Assembly (NCBI GenBank): GCA_023091665.1
Contig: JALJCQ010000012.1
Span: forward strand, 3,100,001-3,164,000
Direction: 5' to 3'
Length of the DNA stretch: 64,000 bases
From: Pythium myriotylum
Lineage: Eukaryota; Oomycota; Peronosporomycetes; Pythiales; Pythiaceae
The translations under genes and the position numbers were made by a program. This document shows, piece after piece, positions 55,756-64,000 of the stretch. Below the pieces are notes generated by a model. It saw nothing but the letters and a program-made list of their open reading frames with translations, did no database searches and was not told the origin of the DNA. Every line of letters begins with the position of its first letter. The first letter of the stretch is position 1.

Positions 55756-57921
55756 GTGCGCCCTGATCCCGAGAAGATCAGAGCGATCAAGGAGTGGCCA
55801 ACGCCACTCGACGTCAAGGGACTGCGCAAGTTCCTTGGCCTCGCGGCGTACTTGCACAAGTACTCGCGCAACTACGCCGAGATGACTGTTCCTCTTTCTC
55901 GATTACTCAAGAAAGACACCAAGTGGACTTGGAACGCTGAGTGTCAGCGTTCCTTCGAAGGCATCAAGCAAAGCTTGATTGAATCGCCAGTTCTGGCGAT
56001 CGCGGACCAGGACAAACCATTCCACGTGGTTTGTGACGCAAGCGACTTTGCCATCGGCGCAGCGCTGATGCAGTTCGACGACGACGGCGCTGAGCGCGTC
56101 GTCTGTTACCAGTCGCGTCAGCTGCAACCAGCTGAGCGTAATTATCCAGTGCATGACAAGGAGCTCCTTGCCATGAAGTATGCACTGGCCAAGTTCCGCG
56201 TCTATCTGCTTGGAGATAGACCGTTCAAGGTCTTCACAGACCATGCGTCTTTACGCACGGCTGTGAACAGCCCACACCTCTCGCAGCGCATGGCGAGGTG
56301 GCTGTCTTTCTTCGCGGAGTATAACTTCTCCGTCGAGTACAAGCCCGGACGACTCAACGCCGTCGCGGATGCTCTGTCCCGTCGGCCAGACTTTGAGCCG
56401 ACGGTCGTCGCCCAAGATTCCCTGAACGCAGCGAGTGCGTTCAGCTCCAGTGTTCCGTCGTCGACCCTGCTCGACGACATTCGTGCTGCAAATGCACACG
56501 ACCCCGAGGTCGTGCGCTTGATGGCCTACCTTGCGGGGCCATCGCCGCAAGCGTTGAAGAGCTTGCCGGCTTCGTATCGATCGAAGGTTCATCGATACAC
56601 GCAGCGGAACGGCCTGCTGTTCTACAGCGCCGTTGCCGACGACACTCCGCGTGTCGTCGTGCCAGGAGATCATGATCTGCGCCTGCGGATCATGTACGAG
56701 TACCACGATGCTCCCGTGAGCGGACATCGTGGACGTGAGAAGACATATCTCACGTTGAGTCGCGACTTTTATTGGCCTCGCCAATTCAAGTTCGTGCGCA
56801 AGTACGTCCGTGCTTGCGAGGTTTGCCAGCGAGTGAAGTCGGGACCTTCACTTTGCGCGCCGCTACAGTCTCTGCCGGTACCGACAGAGTGCTGGGAGTC
56901 CGTCTCCATGGATTTCATCTTCGGGTTTCCCGAAGATGAACAGAAGAACAACGGGATCCTCGTGTTCGTGGATCGTTTCAGCAAGATGGTGCATCTTGCT
57001 GCAGTTCCAGAGACGATCACAGCCGAAGGCTGCGCTCGCGTCTTCGTCGACACGGTGCTTCGACACCATGGACTGCCACAAGAGCTCGTGTCAGATCGAG
57101 ATCCACGGTTCACCGCGGAGTTCTGGCGCGCCGTGTTCCGTTCCCTCGGAACACGAATTAAGATGTCGACCTCTGACCATCCTGAGACCGATGGTCAGAC
57201 AGAGCGCGCGAACCGCGTGATCGAAGAGATTCTTCGAGGCTACGTCCACTCGTTCTCGAGTTGGAGTGAGTTTTTGCCGATGGTCGAATTCGCCATCAAC
57301 AACTCTGTGCATGCGTCGACGACGCATACCCCGTTCTACGTGAATGGCCTCCGCCATCCACGTATTCCAACCCTTTTGGAGAGTGAGTCTCCTCCAGGGG
57401 AGGGAGGGACTCGCTCGAGCGAGCTCCCGGACCGCTCTCGCTCCTCGGAGATCGACGTAATGGTCGATCCTCCCACCGATGACGCTCCAGTCATCGGTCG
57501 CGCTCGTGTGAACGACGACGACGACGACGACGATGAAACCGACGACGCGCTCGAAGTCGATGATGACGACTTCGACGGCGACGAGAGCGCCATCGCTCTC
57601 GTCGAAGAAGAGATGGACATCTCAGCAGCGCGCTCGTCGCGCGCTGCTGCCAAGCAAACGGAGTCAGCAGAGGACTTCTTGCTGAAGCGCCAAGCGGTTG
57701 TCCGCTTCGTACAGGACTCGATCGCCCATGCGGTCGATCGACAGAAGATGAACTCAGACGAGAATGGAAGAGGAAACACTCTTTCATTTAATGAAGGTGA
57801 CTTAGTGTTGTTATCAACGACTACACTACCTACACATGCAGTTACCAACGTCGGTAGCAACAAGTTGCTACCGAAGTTCATTGGTCCGTTCCGCGTGCTC
57901 CGCCGCATGGGGCACGCGTAG
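55756..57921 (+). CDS. Gypsy family 2 Pol C-terminal part: RT thumb, RNase H, integrase, copy 2
   Basis: 721 aa. RT connection (IKEWPTPLDVKGLRKFLGLA), then a complete RNase H (VVCDASDFAIGAALM, KELLAMKYAL, VFTDHASL, ADALSRR). Integrase zinc module (HDAPVSGHRG...CEVCQRVK) and catalytic core (MDFIFGFPEDEQKN, VSDRDPRFTAEFW, TDGQTERANRVIEE). The C-terminus holds a long acidic insert (run of Asp near residue 580) and a GPY/F-type end (FIGPFRVLRRMGHA); no chromodomain. This whole stretch is hairpin-rich, for example TTCATCTTCGGG pairing with CCCGAAGATGAA near 56,915-56,941. Confidence 0.87.
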   Translation: MRPDPEKIRAIKEWPTPLDVKGLRKFLGLAAYLHKYSRNYAEMTVPLSRLLKKDTKWTWNAECQRSFEGIKQSLIESPVLAIADQDKPFHVVCDASDFAIGAALMQFDDDGAERVVCYQSRQLQPAERNYPVHDKELLAMKYALAKFRVYLLGDRPFKVFTDHASLRTAVNSPHLSQRMARWLSFFAEYNFSVEYKPGRLNAVADALSRRPDFEPTVVAQDSLNAASAFSSSVPSSTLLDDIRAANAHDPEVVRLMAYLAGPSPQALKSLPASYRSKVHRYTQRNGLLFYSAVADDTPRVVVPGDHDLRLRIMYEYHDAPVSGHRGREKTYLTLSRDFYWPRQFKFVRKYVRACEVCQRVKSGPSLCAPLQSLPVPTECWESVSMDFIFGFPEDEQKNNGILVFVDRFSKMVHLAAVPETITAEGCARVFVDTVLRHHGLPQELVSDRDPRFTAEFWRAVFRSLGTRIKMSTSDHPETDGQTERANRVIEEILRGYVHSFSSWSEFLPMVEFAINNSVHASTTHTPFYVNGLRHPRIPTLLESESPPGEGGTRSSELPDRSRSSEIDVMVDPPTDDAPVIGRARVNDDDDDDDETDDALEVDDDDFDGDESAIALVEEEMDISAARSSRAAAKQTESAEDFLLKRQAVVRFVQDSIAHAVDRQKMNSDENGRGNTLSFNEGDLVLLSTTTLPTHAVTNVGSNKLLPKFIGPFRVLRRMGHA

Positions 57922-57935
57922 GATGCGGACGCATC

Positions 57936-58400
57936 CTACGTTCTACGTTGGTCGCCTTCGTCCGTACCATCAGTACGACGGCGCTTCCGAGCAATCGGAA
58001 TCATCGGGCGCTCGAGAGTCCCGAGGAGAAGCTTGTACTCCCGGACAAGCGTGTTCAATTTCGCTTGAACACGGTCGTGCGAGCCCCGCAGCGTCGCCAG
58101 CTGCGCCTCCAGCCGCACTCGCTGCGACCGCACCTCCGCAAGGTCTGCGCGGAGACGCTCCTGCGCAAGCTGGAGCCGAAGATCATCCGAGTCGTCGCGA
58201 CGAGCCGAGTACGACTCGTCGCGTTGAAGATACGTCGGCGCGGCCGGTGGATAATGTCTTCCCACCGCTGCCGCCGCCACTGGTTGACTCCAGTGGTGCT
58301 GAGCGCTGGATCGTTGAGCGCCTGCTGAATCATAGGGATCAGCAGGGCGGTAATCGAGTATCTCGTCCGATGGCGCGGCTATCCGCCATCTGCAGATAGC
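57936..58400 (-). pseudogene. C-terminal coiled-coil part of the antisense ORF, copy 2
   Basis: Second frame of the antisense coding sequence, after a frame change near 58,360: LQLAQERLRADLAEVRSQRV and LVREYKLLLGTLERP form a coiled coil, with a basic end (ARKRRRTDGTDEGDQ). The copy 1 equivalent is at about 45,080-45,544. Confidence 0.5.
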
Positions 58401-59802
58401 TGGGAGCCGCGCGAGGCTCTCCTCGAAGATGTTCCGGGTCTCGTCGCTCAGTACGACGAGATCCACCCGCTGCGTAAGGCAGCGAGGAAGCAGCACACTC
58501 CTCGCTCGCGCGGCGGCGCTCGTAGATTTGCTCGAGGCCTGTAATGGCCTCGAGGAGGTCGGCAGGGATCCGACCTCTCCACCCTTCGCTGAGGTATTCC
58601 TCGCGAGTGACGCGGTCAGCGTCAGGTGGACAGTGTGGGCAGGCTCCTCCCCACACGAAACAAGGCAAGCCATTACGGCGCGAGCGCCGGTGGACGCGCA
58701 TTCGTCCACCAGTTTCGGAGAACCCTTCGAACTTCTCTGGTTGCGACTTGAGCGCAACGAGCCAGGTCTTCATGCCTCCCTTGACCTTGACGTTGTCAAG
58801 GAATTGATTCCATCCCTGGATCAACGCAGGGAGGTCGCGATCAGTTGGTCTATCGTTGTGACGATAGAAACGCCGTTCGAAAAAGCATTCGATTAAAAAT
58901 CGACGGCGCATATCGCGGTCACGATAGTGGCGCGCGACGTACGGATCGTCTTCGAGCCAACCGCAGTCGAAGAGATCGTACGTCCGCAAGGGATCGTGCG
59001 CACCACTCCATCGGCTGATGTCGTAAGCCGATGGAAGCCAGGGTGTGACTTCTGGCACCGAGGATCTCAAGGCTCGATCCTCGGACTCTTGAGTCGCGTT
59101 GGTGATGATCACCTCACGATCACGTCGATCGTGAGGGCTGGGATCTTCCGCGACCTCTCCATCCTCCTTCATCTGCTCGTCCGCCTCACTGTACGGCGCC
59201 GAATAGCTATTCGGCGACCGCTCGGACGACGAGCAGCTGAACAATGGCGATTCTTCGAAAGGACCGCGCGCGGCACGGTCCTCCGACTTGGCTTTTTGTT
59301 CGCCGTCGCTCTCGTCGTAATCGACGAGCTCCGACAGCGTCGGCGATCGCTCTGGAGGCGCGGCTCTGCGTGCTGCGACGTTGATCGTCGCAGCGCTCGC
59401 CGGCGCCTTCATCTCTTCGTCGCCGTCGGCCTTGACTTTGCAGCGCATCTCGGCGTCGGCCGACGGGTCTTCAGTCGTCTTGGACGACGGTGGATGACCA
59501 CCGTCGTTATTCGCGGTGTCTTCAAGTGGCCCAGTCGAGGTGGCGCCCTCGCCGGCCGTCGAGTTGTCTTCAACCGCTGCGCTGGTGCGCGCAGCGCCAT
59601 CCTCGCTCGCCTGAGCCGCGCTCATGGCGCGCACTGCCATTGCAGCGCGGTAGTCGGCGGCGCTGATGGCCTTCTTGCTCGGGTCCATTCTCCGAATGGA
59701 CCGCGACATTGAAGGCGTTGATCGTTGACGATCAACGCCGCGGCTCGCGACTCGCCGTTGGACCAACTGACCAACAAGTGCTCCCTGTCGCAAGTCGTTC
59801 AA
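58339..59802 (-). CDS. Antisense ORF of gypsy family 2, copy 2
   Basis: 487 aa on the strand opposite to gag-pol, twin of 43,678-45,141 with an identical translated product. The first ATG is at 59,802, close to the 3' LTR, so an antisense promoter in or near that LTR would drive it. See copy 1 for the domain description. Its first hairpin, GCGTTGATCGT/ACGATCAACGC, lies at about 59,715-59,740. Confidence 0.6.
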   Translation of the reverse strand: MNDLRQGALVGQLVQRRVASRGVDRQRSTPSMSRSIRRMDPSKKAISAADYRAAMAVRAMSAAQASEDGAARTSAAVEDNSTAGEGATSTGPLEDTANNDGGHPPSSKTTEDPSADAEMRCKVKADGDEEMKAPASAATINVAARRAAPPERSPTLSELVDYDESDGEQKAKSEDRAARGPFEESPLFSCSSSERSPNSYSAPYSEADEQMKEDGEVAEDPSPHDRRDREVIITNATQESEDRALRSSVPEVTPWLPSAYDISRWSGAHDPLRTYDLFDCGWLEDDPYVARHYRDRDMRRRFLIECFFERRFYRHNDRPTDRDLPALIQGWNQFLDNVKVKGGMKTWLVALKSQPEKFEGFSETGGRMRVHRRSRRNGLPCFVWGGACPHCPPDADRVTREEYLSEGWRGRIPADLLEAITGLEQIYERRRASEECAASSLPYAAGGSRRTERRDPEHLRGEPRAAPSYLQMADSRAIGRDTRLPPC

Positions 59803-59830
59803 TGCGACTCTCGTCTTGAGGGGAGGGTGA

Positions 59831-60166
59831 TATAACGGGGTGTGCCCGTTACATGGTACGGACCCATGTCAATGGCGTCCGATAGGAACGTGGTGAACCC
59901 ATCTGGTTGCGATGTCTCCTGATTGGATAATATCCTACGATATTATCCCGATTTCCCACCAATCGCGCTAGGATCTTCTGATTGAGTGGATGGCAGAAAT
60001 CCGAGGGCGGATCTGCGAGGTTTTATATACAAAGAGTAGGTTTTTCTAGGTTTCCTAATCCATAAATTCAGTTTCCCATTTGCCTGATTCAACACAAGTC
60101 CCTGTGTTGCGGGCTTCCTACACTGCTCCACAGTGTACGTGACGTAACGAGGTCAGCCTCGTTACA
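59831..60166 (+). repeat. 3' LTR of gypsy family 2 copy 2
   Basis: 336 bp, begins TATAACGGGG. Four further differences from its own 5' LTR (AACGTGG for AACATCG counts two, AGGATC for AGGGTC, AATTCAG for AATGCAG). Confidence 0.88.
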
Positions 60167-60499
60167 TGCGCGCTGACGATGGCAGTAACCTTGAAGTGTT
60201 GGTTGAGTTGTGACACTGGATCTTGGTAGCGAAAATAATATTAAATGTACCTTTTTGTAGGTATTTTTCGTTTAGGGGGTGTATTATGCCTTTCTCTTGG
60301 ACGTGAGGGAAACGGCTCTAATCAAGAATATCAATGCGACGAATGACTGGTGTTTTACGGTATATTCTTTTTCCGTTCGGTACGCATTCACCCACTTCTG
60401 TCAGTTTGCGCACACTGATTTAGCCACCCTAAACCCCTACACTTTTGTCAGTTTTTGACCACTTCTGGCGAGCAGTTCTGGAAAGCCCCACTATTGTCC

Positions 60500-61100
60500 C
60501 AGGAGGAGAGAAAGTCGCGCTTTTCTTCAATCGTAATTTAAGATGACACTGACGCCGCACGCAATGGTTGCCATCGTGTGGAAGCGGCGGCATGTGGTTG
60601 ACACCTTCGTCAATTATCACATGATGCGATCGATGTCATCCGCAAGCTATTGTACTCGGACCCAACGTTGATACGTGGATTTTGAGAGGGTCCTCCTCTT
60701 GGATGAGATATCGGATTTTAAAACGGAATATTGCACTGAAAACGTCTGGATTTCCTCTTTCGACTGGCTGTGATTTATGGCAAATACACGCGCTGTACGC
60801 GTTGCTGAGGTCTCACAAAAATTAAGTCGCTTCGGACCCTCTCGAAATAGGTTTCACCATCTGGCTGATCGAGGAGGTGGAGAGGAACACGTGGGAATGT
60901 TTCAAGAAAGATAAATAACTTCGAAAATTGATGATCGCGGTCGTGTTATGCCTCCTACAAATTTATAATACTGTACTATTCTCGTTAATGACATAAAAGG
61001 GGTTGGGAGCGGTTCATCCGCTGAGCTGGAGAGGTAATCGTGTTCGAATGCTTGGACTCTCCGATAGTATGAGACCCACTCGCGAGAACCCACGGCAGCA
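60500..61100. other. 600 bp without a supported gene
   Basis: Mixed composition, short frames on both strands, no recognisable domain. Possibly the degenerate body of the piggyBac-like transposase whose end follows. Confidence 0.35.
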
Positions 61101-61550
61101 ATGTTGCCGCCGATCTTCACCCAGAGCTCTGCCATCGTTCACGCAGGGACTTGTGCGATGCGGTTCTTAATGGTCGCCCAAGCGAGCTCAAGCCACCCGT
61201 GGGTAGAGAATTTTACGTTAGTGTCGGGTGCACCGACGGATCATGGTTTGACTGAGGAGACTGAACCCTACAAAAACAAGAGACGTCAGTACCTGTGCAA
61301 GGTGTGTTCAGCAACGCCCGACAAACAGCACCGGAGCCGCGAAACGCGCTTCTACTGTGAGCTGTGCTCACAATTGACGGGAGGACGTGTAGTGCCCTGC
61401 AACAAGATACAGCTGGGTCAAACGCTAGCGTGTACGCAGATTTGGCATAACACGTGGAAGAATGGGACCAACATCCCCGCTGATCTCCGCCAAAGGATTC
61501 GATTCCGCAAGCGCAAGCATGAAGAGGGGGGTGAGGGTGACGAGGAGTAG
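61101..61550 (+). pseudogene. piggyBac-like transposase C-terminal fragment
   Basis: The frame ends with RRQYLCKVCSATPDKQHRSR, ETRFYCELCSQLTGG and LACTQIWHNTWKNGTNIP, then a basic/acidic tail. The CxxC...CxxC...C...WH arrangement with 'WHxxWxNGxxIP' is that of the Cys-rich ends of piggyBac-type (DDE_Tnp_1_7) transposases in oomycetes. The upstream catalytic domain is not readable, so this is a broken copy. The ATG at 61,101 is probably not the natural start. Confidence 0.55.
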
Positions 61551-63110
61551 GAAGAACAAGCCAAATACACGTACTTTATAAGTGGTTGATCGTGCTTCTT
61601 CGTGCTGAAAACGTTTTTGCCAATTTGTTGTTGTCATCATAGCATTATGACAAATGGGTAAAGCATTTCTCAACATCTGCATGCCTTCGTTTTGGCGCGA
61701 GGATGCCGCAGCCACTGGTTTTGGCGCGCATCCGTCCGCCAACTCCACGGTGGAAGAACCTTGTCGGATTTGGAAACGAAGAAATTTTCACGGGTTAAAG
61801 GTTTCTTTTATGCCCCGTTGATAGCCATTGTGCGTTCAGCAGCAACCACGCTGTTGTCACGTTGAATTTCGCACACAGAGCAAAACTCCGCAAAAAGCTA
61901 TGCTGTATAATACAACATAATTTTCGGTCTCAGGCCATGCGCAGCGATGCCTGCTGGGATTTGGGCATTTTGAAACGCTTTCTCATTGGTACAATCTGAA
62001 TCCCATTCTACGAGTGGAGATGCAATAAGGGAGGCAGAATTCGATGGCATATGACCGTGTTGGGCTTGAAAGTGATAGACATTGACACTTGGACGTTCCA
62101 AAATTCAGATGTGAATCCATATCGGCTCCGACAAACAACAACGCAAAAGCTCGGGACTCTGCACCAGCATCTTGATCACTAACCACTCGCACTTTCCGTT
62201 GATTTGACTGGCCACGCCGCTCGAGTTTATGCGAACAGCCCACATCTACGCCTATGAGTGGACACACGAAGACAACAGGGCCATACGATGGGCACGAATA
62301 AATAGCCGGTGCAGTAGTCGCACATGCGAGACAACGGCGGCTCGAGGAGGACCTCGACACAGTCCACGACACGGAATTGCTCGTGACATTCTTAGCAGAT
62401 ATAAGGCTCGATAAACACAAGAGCCAATCTTCGAGCATATCTGGCTTGTAATGTCGACGGTCAGCTTTCGTCAGCTCTAGTTGCGCTGCAACGTAACGAC
62501 TTCCAAGAATCGTATCTGTTAGTAAAGGCACGGGTGGCTATCGTTTGGTCAGCAACAAAACATCTATCTCATGTTCTGCGAACGAGGCGAAGAAGACAGT
62601 ACCTTAACTACGATAGAAGAGTTTTCCCCACACGTCAGGGTCTGTTTTGTGGTTGGCACGTCCCCACAATAAGGAGGAACCCGAGGTCAGGCTATACTTT
62701 AACGGCGGATCCAGGGGGAGTCCAAGGATACCTGACTGTTGCAGCGCCTTCGTCGACTGATCCAGCGGCTCCGAGAGGGAGCTTGAATGCTATCATTCTC
62801 TTGGCATTCGCTAGAATTCTCTGGACATTGGTCTCGGTCTTGATCTTGATCTCACTGCCAGACGTATGGCTATACAGACTACTTGTCATCTTGCATTGTG
62901 CACATCCAGCGTTCAGTCTGGGCCAAAAAATATTCGGAAGCCCCTAGAAAGGGTGTTTCTTGGCTTCTACTGGGTATTTCTCAATGCTGTTTAGATATGT
63001 GGTGATTTTTTCCGGGGTTTGAGCTACGGCATCGAGATTTTACTTCCTTCGACGACCTTCCTTACAATAAACGATTTTGGGGGTTGCGTTTATCTACCGT
63101 ATTCCCACTG
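61551..63110. other. 1.5 kb without a supported gene
   Basis: Short frames on both strands (for example 61,898-62,531 minus and 62,534-62,947 plus) have no domain or coherent composition. Probably transposon debris between the piggyBac-like fragment and the DDE transposase relic. Confidence 0.35.
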
Positions 63111-63905
63111 TTAATCGTCGCCCCATGCAACTTCCGCCGGCTGGCAACAAAAGGTAAACCCAGGAGGCACTTTCTCGAGAATCACACGCTTTGACGCTGC
63201 GTGTGCCTCGACTTTGTCCGTCCAATGCGCGCTTAGCACATCCCACAGCAGCATCGCAGGCTCATCGTCCACCGTACGTTGTCCAAAAGGAACAGTTACA
63301 ACGGCGAGGGACATTTGCTCATTCTACCAACCTTTGGGATTGCTGTAGATTTGCAGATCCGGGTTGTCCATGACCAAATGTGACCCAGAACTGTTTGCCA
63401 AAGCCGTTCGATACATGTCGTTCTGCTGCTGCATCTCAGGTACGGTCGAGTGTCGAGCTTTTGTGATAGTGTAAATCGGGTACTTGTGCCTTCCATGTCT
63501 CCAAGTAGTATGGCAGTGAGTCACTCCTTCTCCTTGCCCGCGCACCGGTCCAAACCGTCCATGCGCCCCGTCGATTGATCGTGAGTTTCGATAGGTTCTC
63601 CAGCACGGCTGTAATTTGGTCTGCATTGTACAATTTCCTCACTTTCTCTTGCTTCATGCGTGCCAGTACACGCAGTGCAAATGCACCTTTTGCGGCCTCC
63701 CCCTCAGCGCATGTGACTTGGCCTTCCCGCGTCCTCATGCGAATGGAGAGCTTGGTCGCTCCATGAAGGACCCCCCCCCCCACGACGCCTTGAAGCCGAT
63801 GATGCCGCTTTCCTCAGCAACTTCGAGGATCTTCAGCTGCAACATTTGCGACGACCTTCCACATGCTGCTGATTCAGGTAACGATTCGCTTGTTCGAGAA
63901 TGAAA
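63111..63905 (-). pseudogene. Second degenerate DDE_1-type transposase
   Basis: On the minus strand, in order: ILEQANRYLNQQHVEGRR; GVLHGATKLSIRMRTREGQV; ARMKQEKVRKLYNADQ (first Asp); then after frame changes YSNPKGW, EPAMLLWDVLSAHWTDKVEA (second Asp) and GFTFCCQPAEVAW. It aligns motif by motif with the copy at 51.2-52.2 kb but is a diverged relative. Several frame breaks. A run of ten C at 63,770-63,780 lies inside it. Confidence 0.65.
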
Positions 63906-63981
63906 ACACGCCATTTGGGCGGGGTTTCATTCTCGAACAAGCGAATCGTTACCTGAATCAGCAGCATGTGGAAGGTCGTCG
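63849..63981. repeat. Perfect palindrome: 57-bp arms, 19-nt loop
   Basis: 63,849-63,905 is the exact reverse complement of 63,925-63,981. The left arm is coding sequence of the DDE relic (minus strand). The sequence beyond the right arm (GGGGGTTTTACC) does not match the inside. This may be a natural fold-back duplication or an artefact. Confidence 0.9.
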
Positions 63982-64000
63982 GGGGTTTTACCTTCGGCAG

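Larger units (their letters stand above)
52292..60166 (+). mobile_element. Gypsy family 2, copy 2 (plus orientation, hairpin-rich)
   Basis: 7,875 bp, 336-bp LTRs, inserted downstream of the DDE transposase. Flanks are GGCGC on the left and TGCGC on the right, a 5-bp target duplication with one mismatch. It faces copy 1 head-to-head across 1.1 kb, making a near-perfect 7.9-kb inverted repeat. Purine tract GAGGGGAGGG precedes the 3' LTR. A TGGTAGCACTTCG just after the 5' LTR is a possible primer-binding site. Confidence 0.9.
41949..60499 (+). mobile_element. pogo/DDE_1-like DNA transposon split by three LTR insertions
   Basis: A ~60-bp terminal inverted repeat is seen at 41,949-42,009 and 60,435-60,499. 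Both carry CAGAACTGCTCGCCAGAAG and CAAAAACTGACAAAAGTG on the appropriate strands, with a few mismatches. Between them lie pieces of one DDE_1-type transposase (42,908-43,313 and 51,194-52,173), a solo LTR (42,046-42,341) and two full gypsy elements. Subtracting the insertions leaves about 2.5 kb, a normal size. A shared CCCAGGAGGAG just outside both ends may be the target site or part of the ends. Confidence 0.65.

Noticed and set aside
52292..60166. The hairpin-rich pattern as simple GC-rich or codon bias noise
   Set aside because: Rejected by eye only: perfect stems of 8-12 bp recur far more often than in gypsy family 1 or host genes of similar GC content. A shuffle test would settle it.
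62534..62947. 137-aa plus-strand ORF with a hydrophobic helix
   Set aside because: No start context, no domain, and it lies in transposon debris. The hydrophobic stretch alone is not enough.
1..64000. tRNA or rRNA genes
   Set aside because: I saw no cloverleaf with A and B boxes and no rRNA core sequence. A dedicated scan would be needed to exclude a diverged tRNA.

Overview
The window looks like nuclear DNA of an oomycete. It carries a Crinkler (CRN) type effector with the LFLAK-like and HVLV-type header motifs, secreted mucin-like proteins, an oomycete-style initiator/flanking promoter motif, short introns in GC-rich host genes, and a heavy load of Ty3/gypsy, LINE, DDE and piggyBac-like debris. 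I cannot name the genus.

Layout. 1-9 kb is a compact host region: the end of an unrecognised gene, a FYVE-RING protein, a TIPIN/Swi3-domain replication-fork protein, the kinetochore protein MIS12, a TOG plus CAP-Gly microtubule protein and a secreted Thr/Pro-rich protein. At 9,275-11,645 and 29,380-31,780 lie two arms of a ~2.4 kb inverted repeat. Each arm holds a copy of a secreted protein gene made of VNVNN-type repeats and a Thr-rich tail. The 17.7 kb loop between the arms holds a CRN-kinase gene and then an AT-rich, virus-derived block (about 15.1-29.1 kb).

The viral block has the gene set of a Polinton-like virus (PLV): double jelly-roll major capsid protein, minor capsid (penton) protein, adenain-like cysteine protease, A32/FtsK-type packaging ATPase, fibre with an S74 intramolecular chaperone domain, a small pVI/X-like basic-hydrophobic protein, zinc-binding proteins and the start of a tyrosine recombinase. 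It is a relic. The capsid gene carries a 66-bp poly(A)-tailed insertion with a 16-bp target duplication. The fibre gene is split by ~1.9 kb of host-type sequence. The recombinase is cut off by the 3' end of a LINE. No polymerase or helicase-primase is recognised.

32.9-34.8 kb holds another secreted protein. From 35.8 kb on the window is mostly nested transposons. A complete chromodomain gypsy element (35,812-41,773) has apparently identical LTRs, a GCGAG target duplication, an in-frame amber stop between gag and pol, and no recognisable RNase H. Next is a pogo/DDE_1-like DNA transposon (TIRs near 41.95 and 60.5 kb) blown apart by a solo LTR and two 7,875-bp copies of a second gypsy family in opposite orientation (43,314-51,188 and 52,292-60,166). 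This second family is the oddest thing here. Its whole length, LTRs and all reading frames, is packed with short perfect inverted repeats every few tens of bases, and it carries a long antisense ORF between integrase and the 3' LTR. The last 4 kb hold a piggyBac-like fragment, a second degenerate DDE transposase and a perfect 57-bp-arm palindrome at the window edge.
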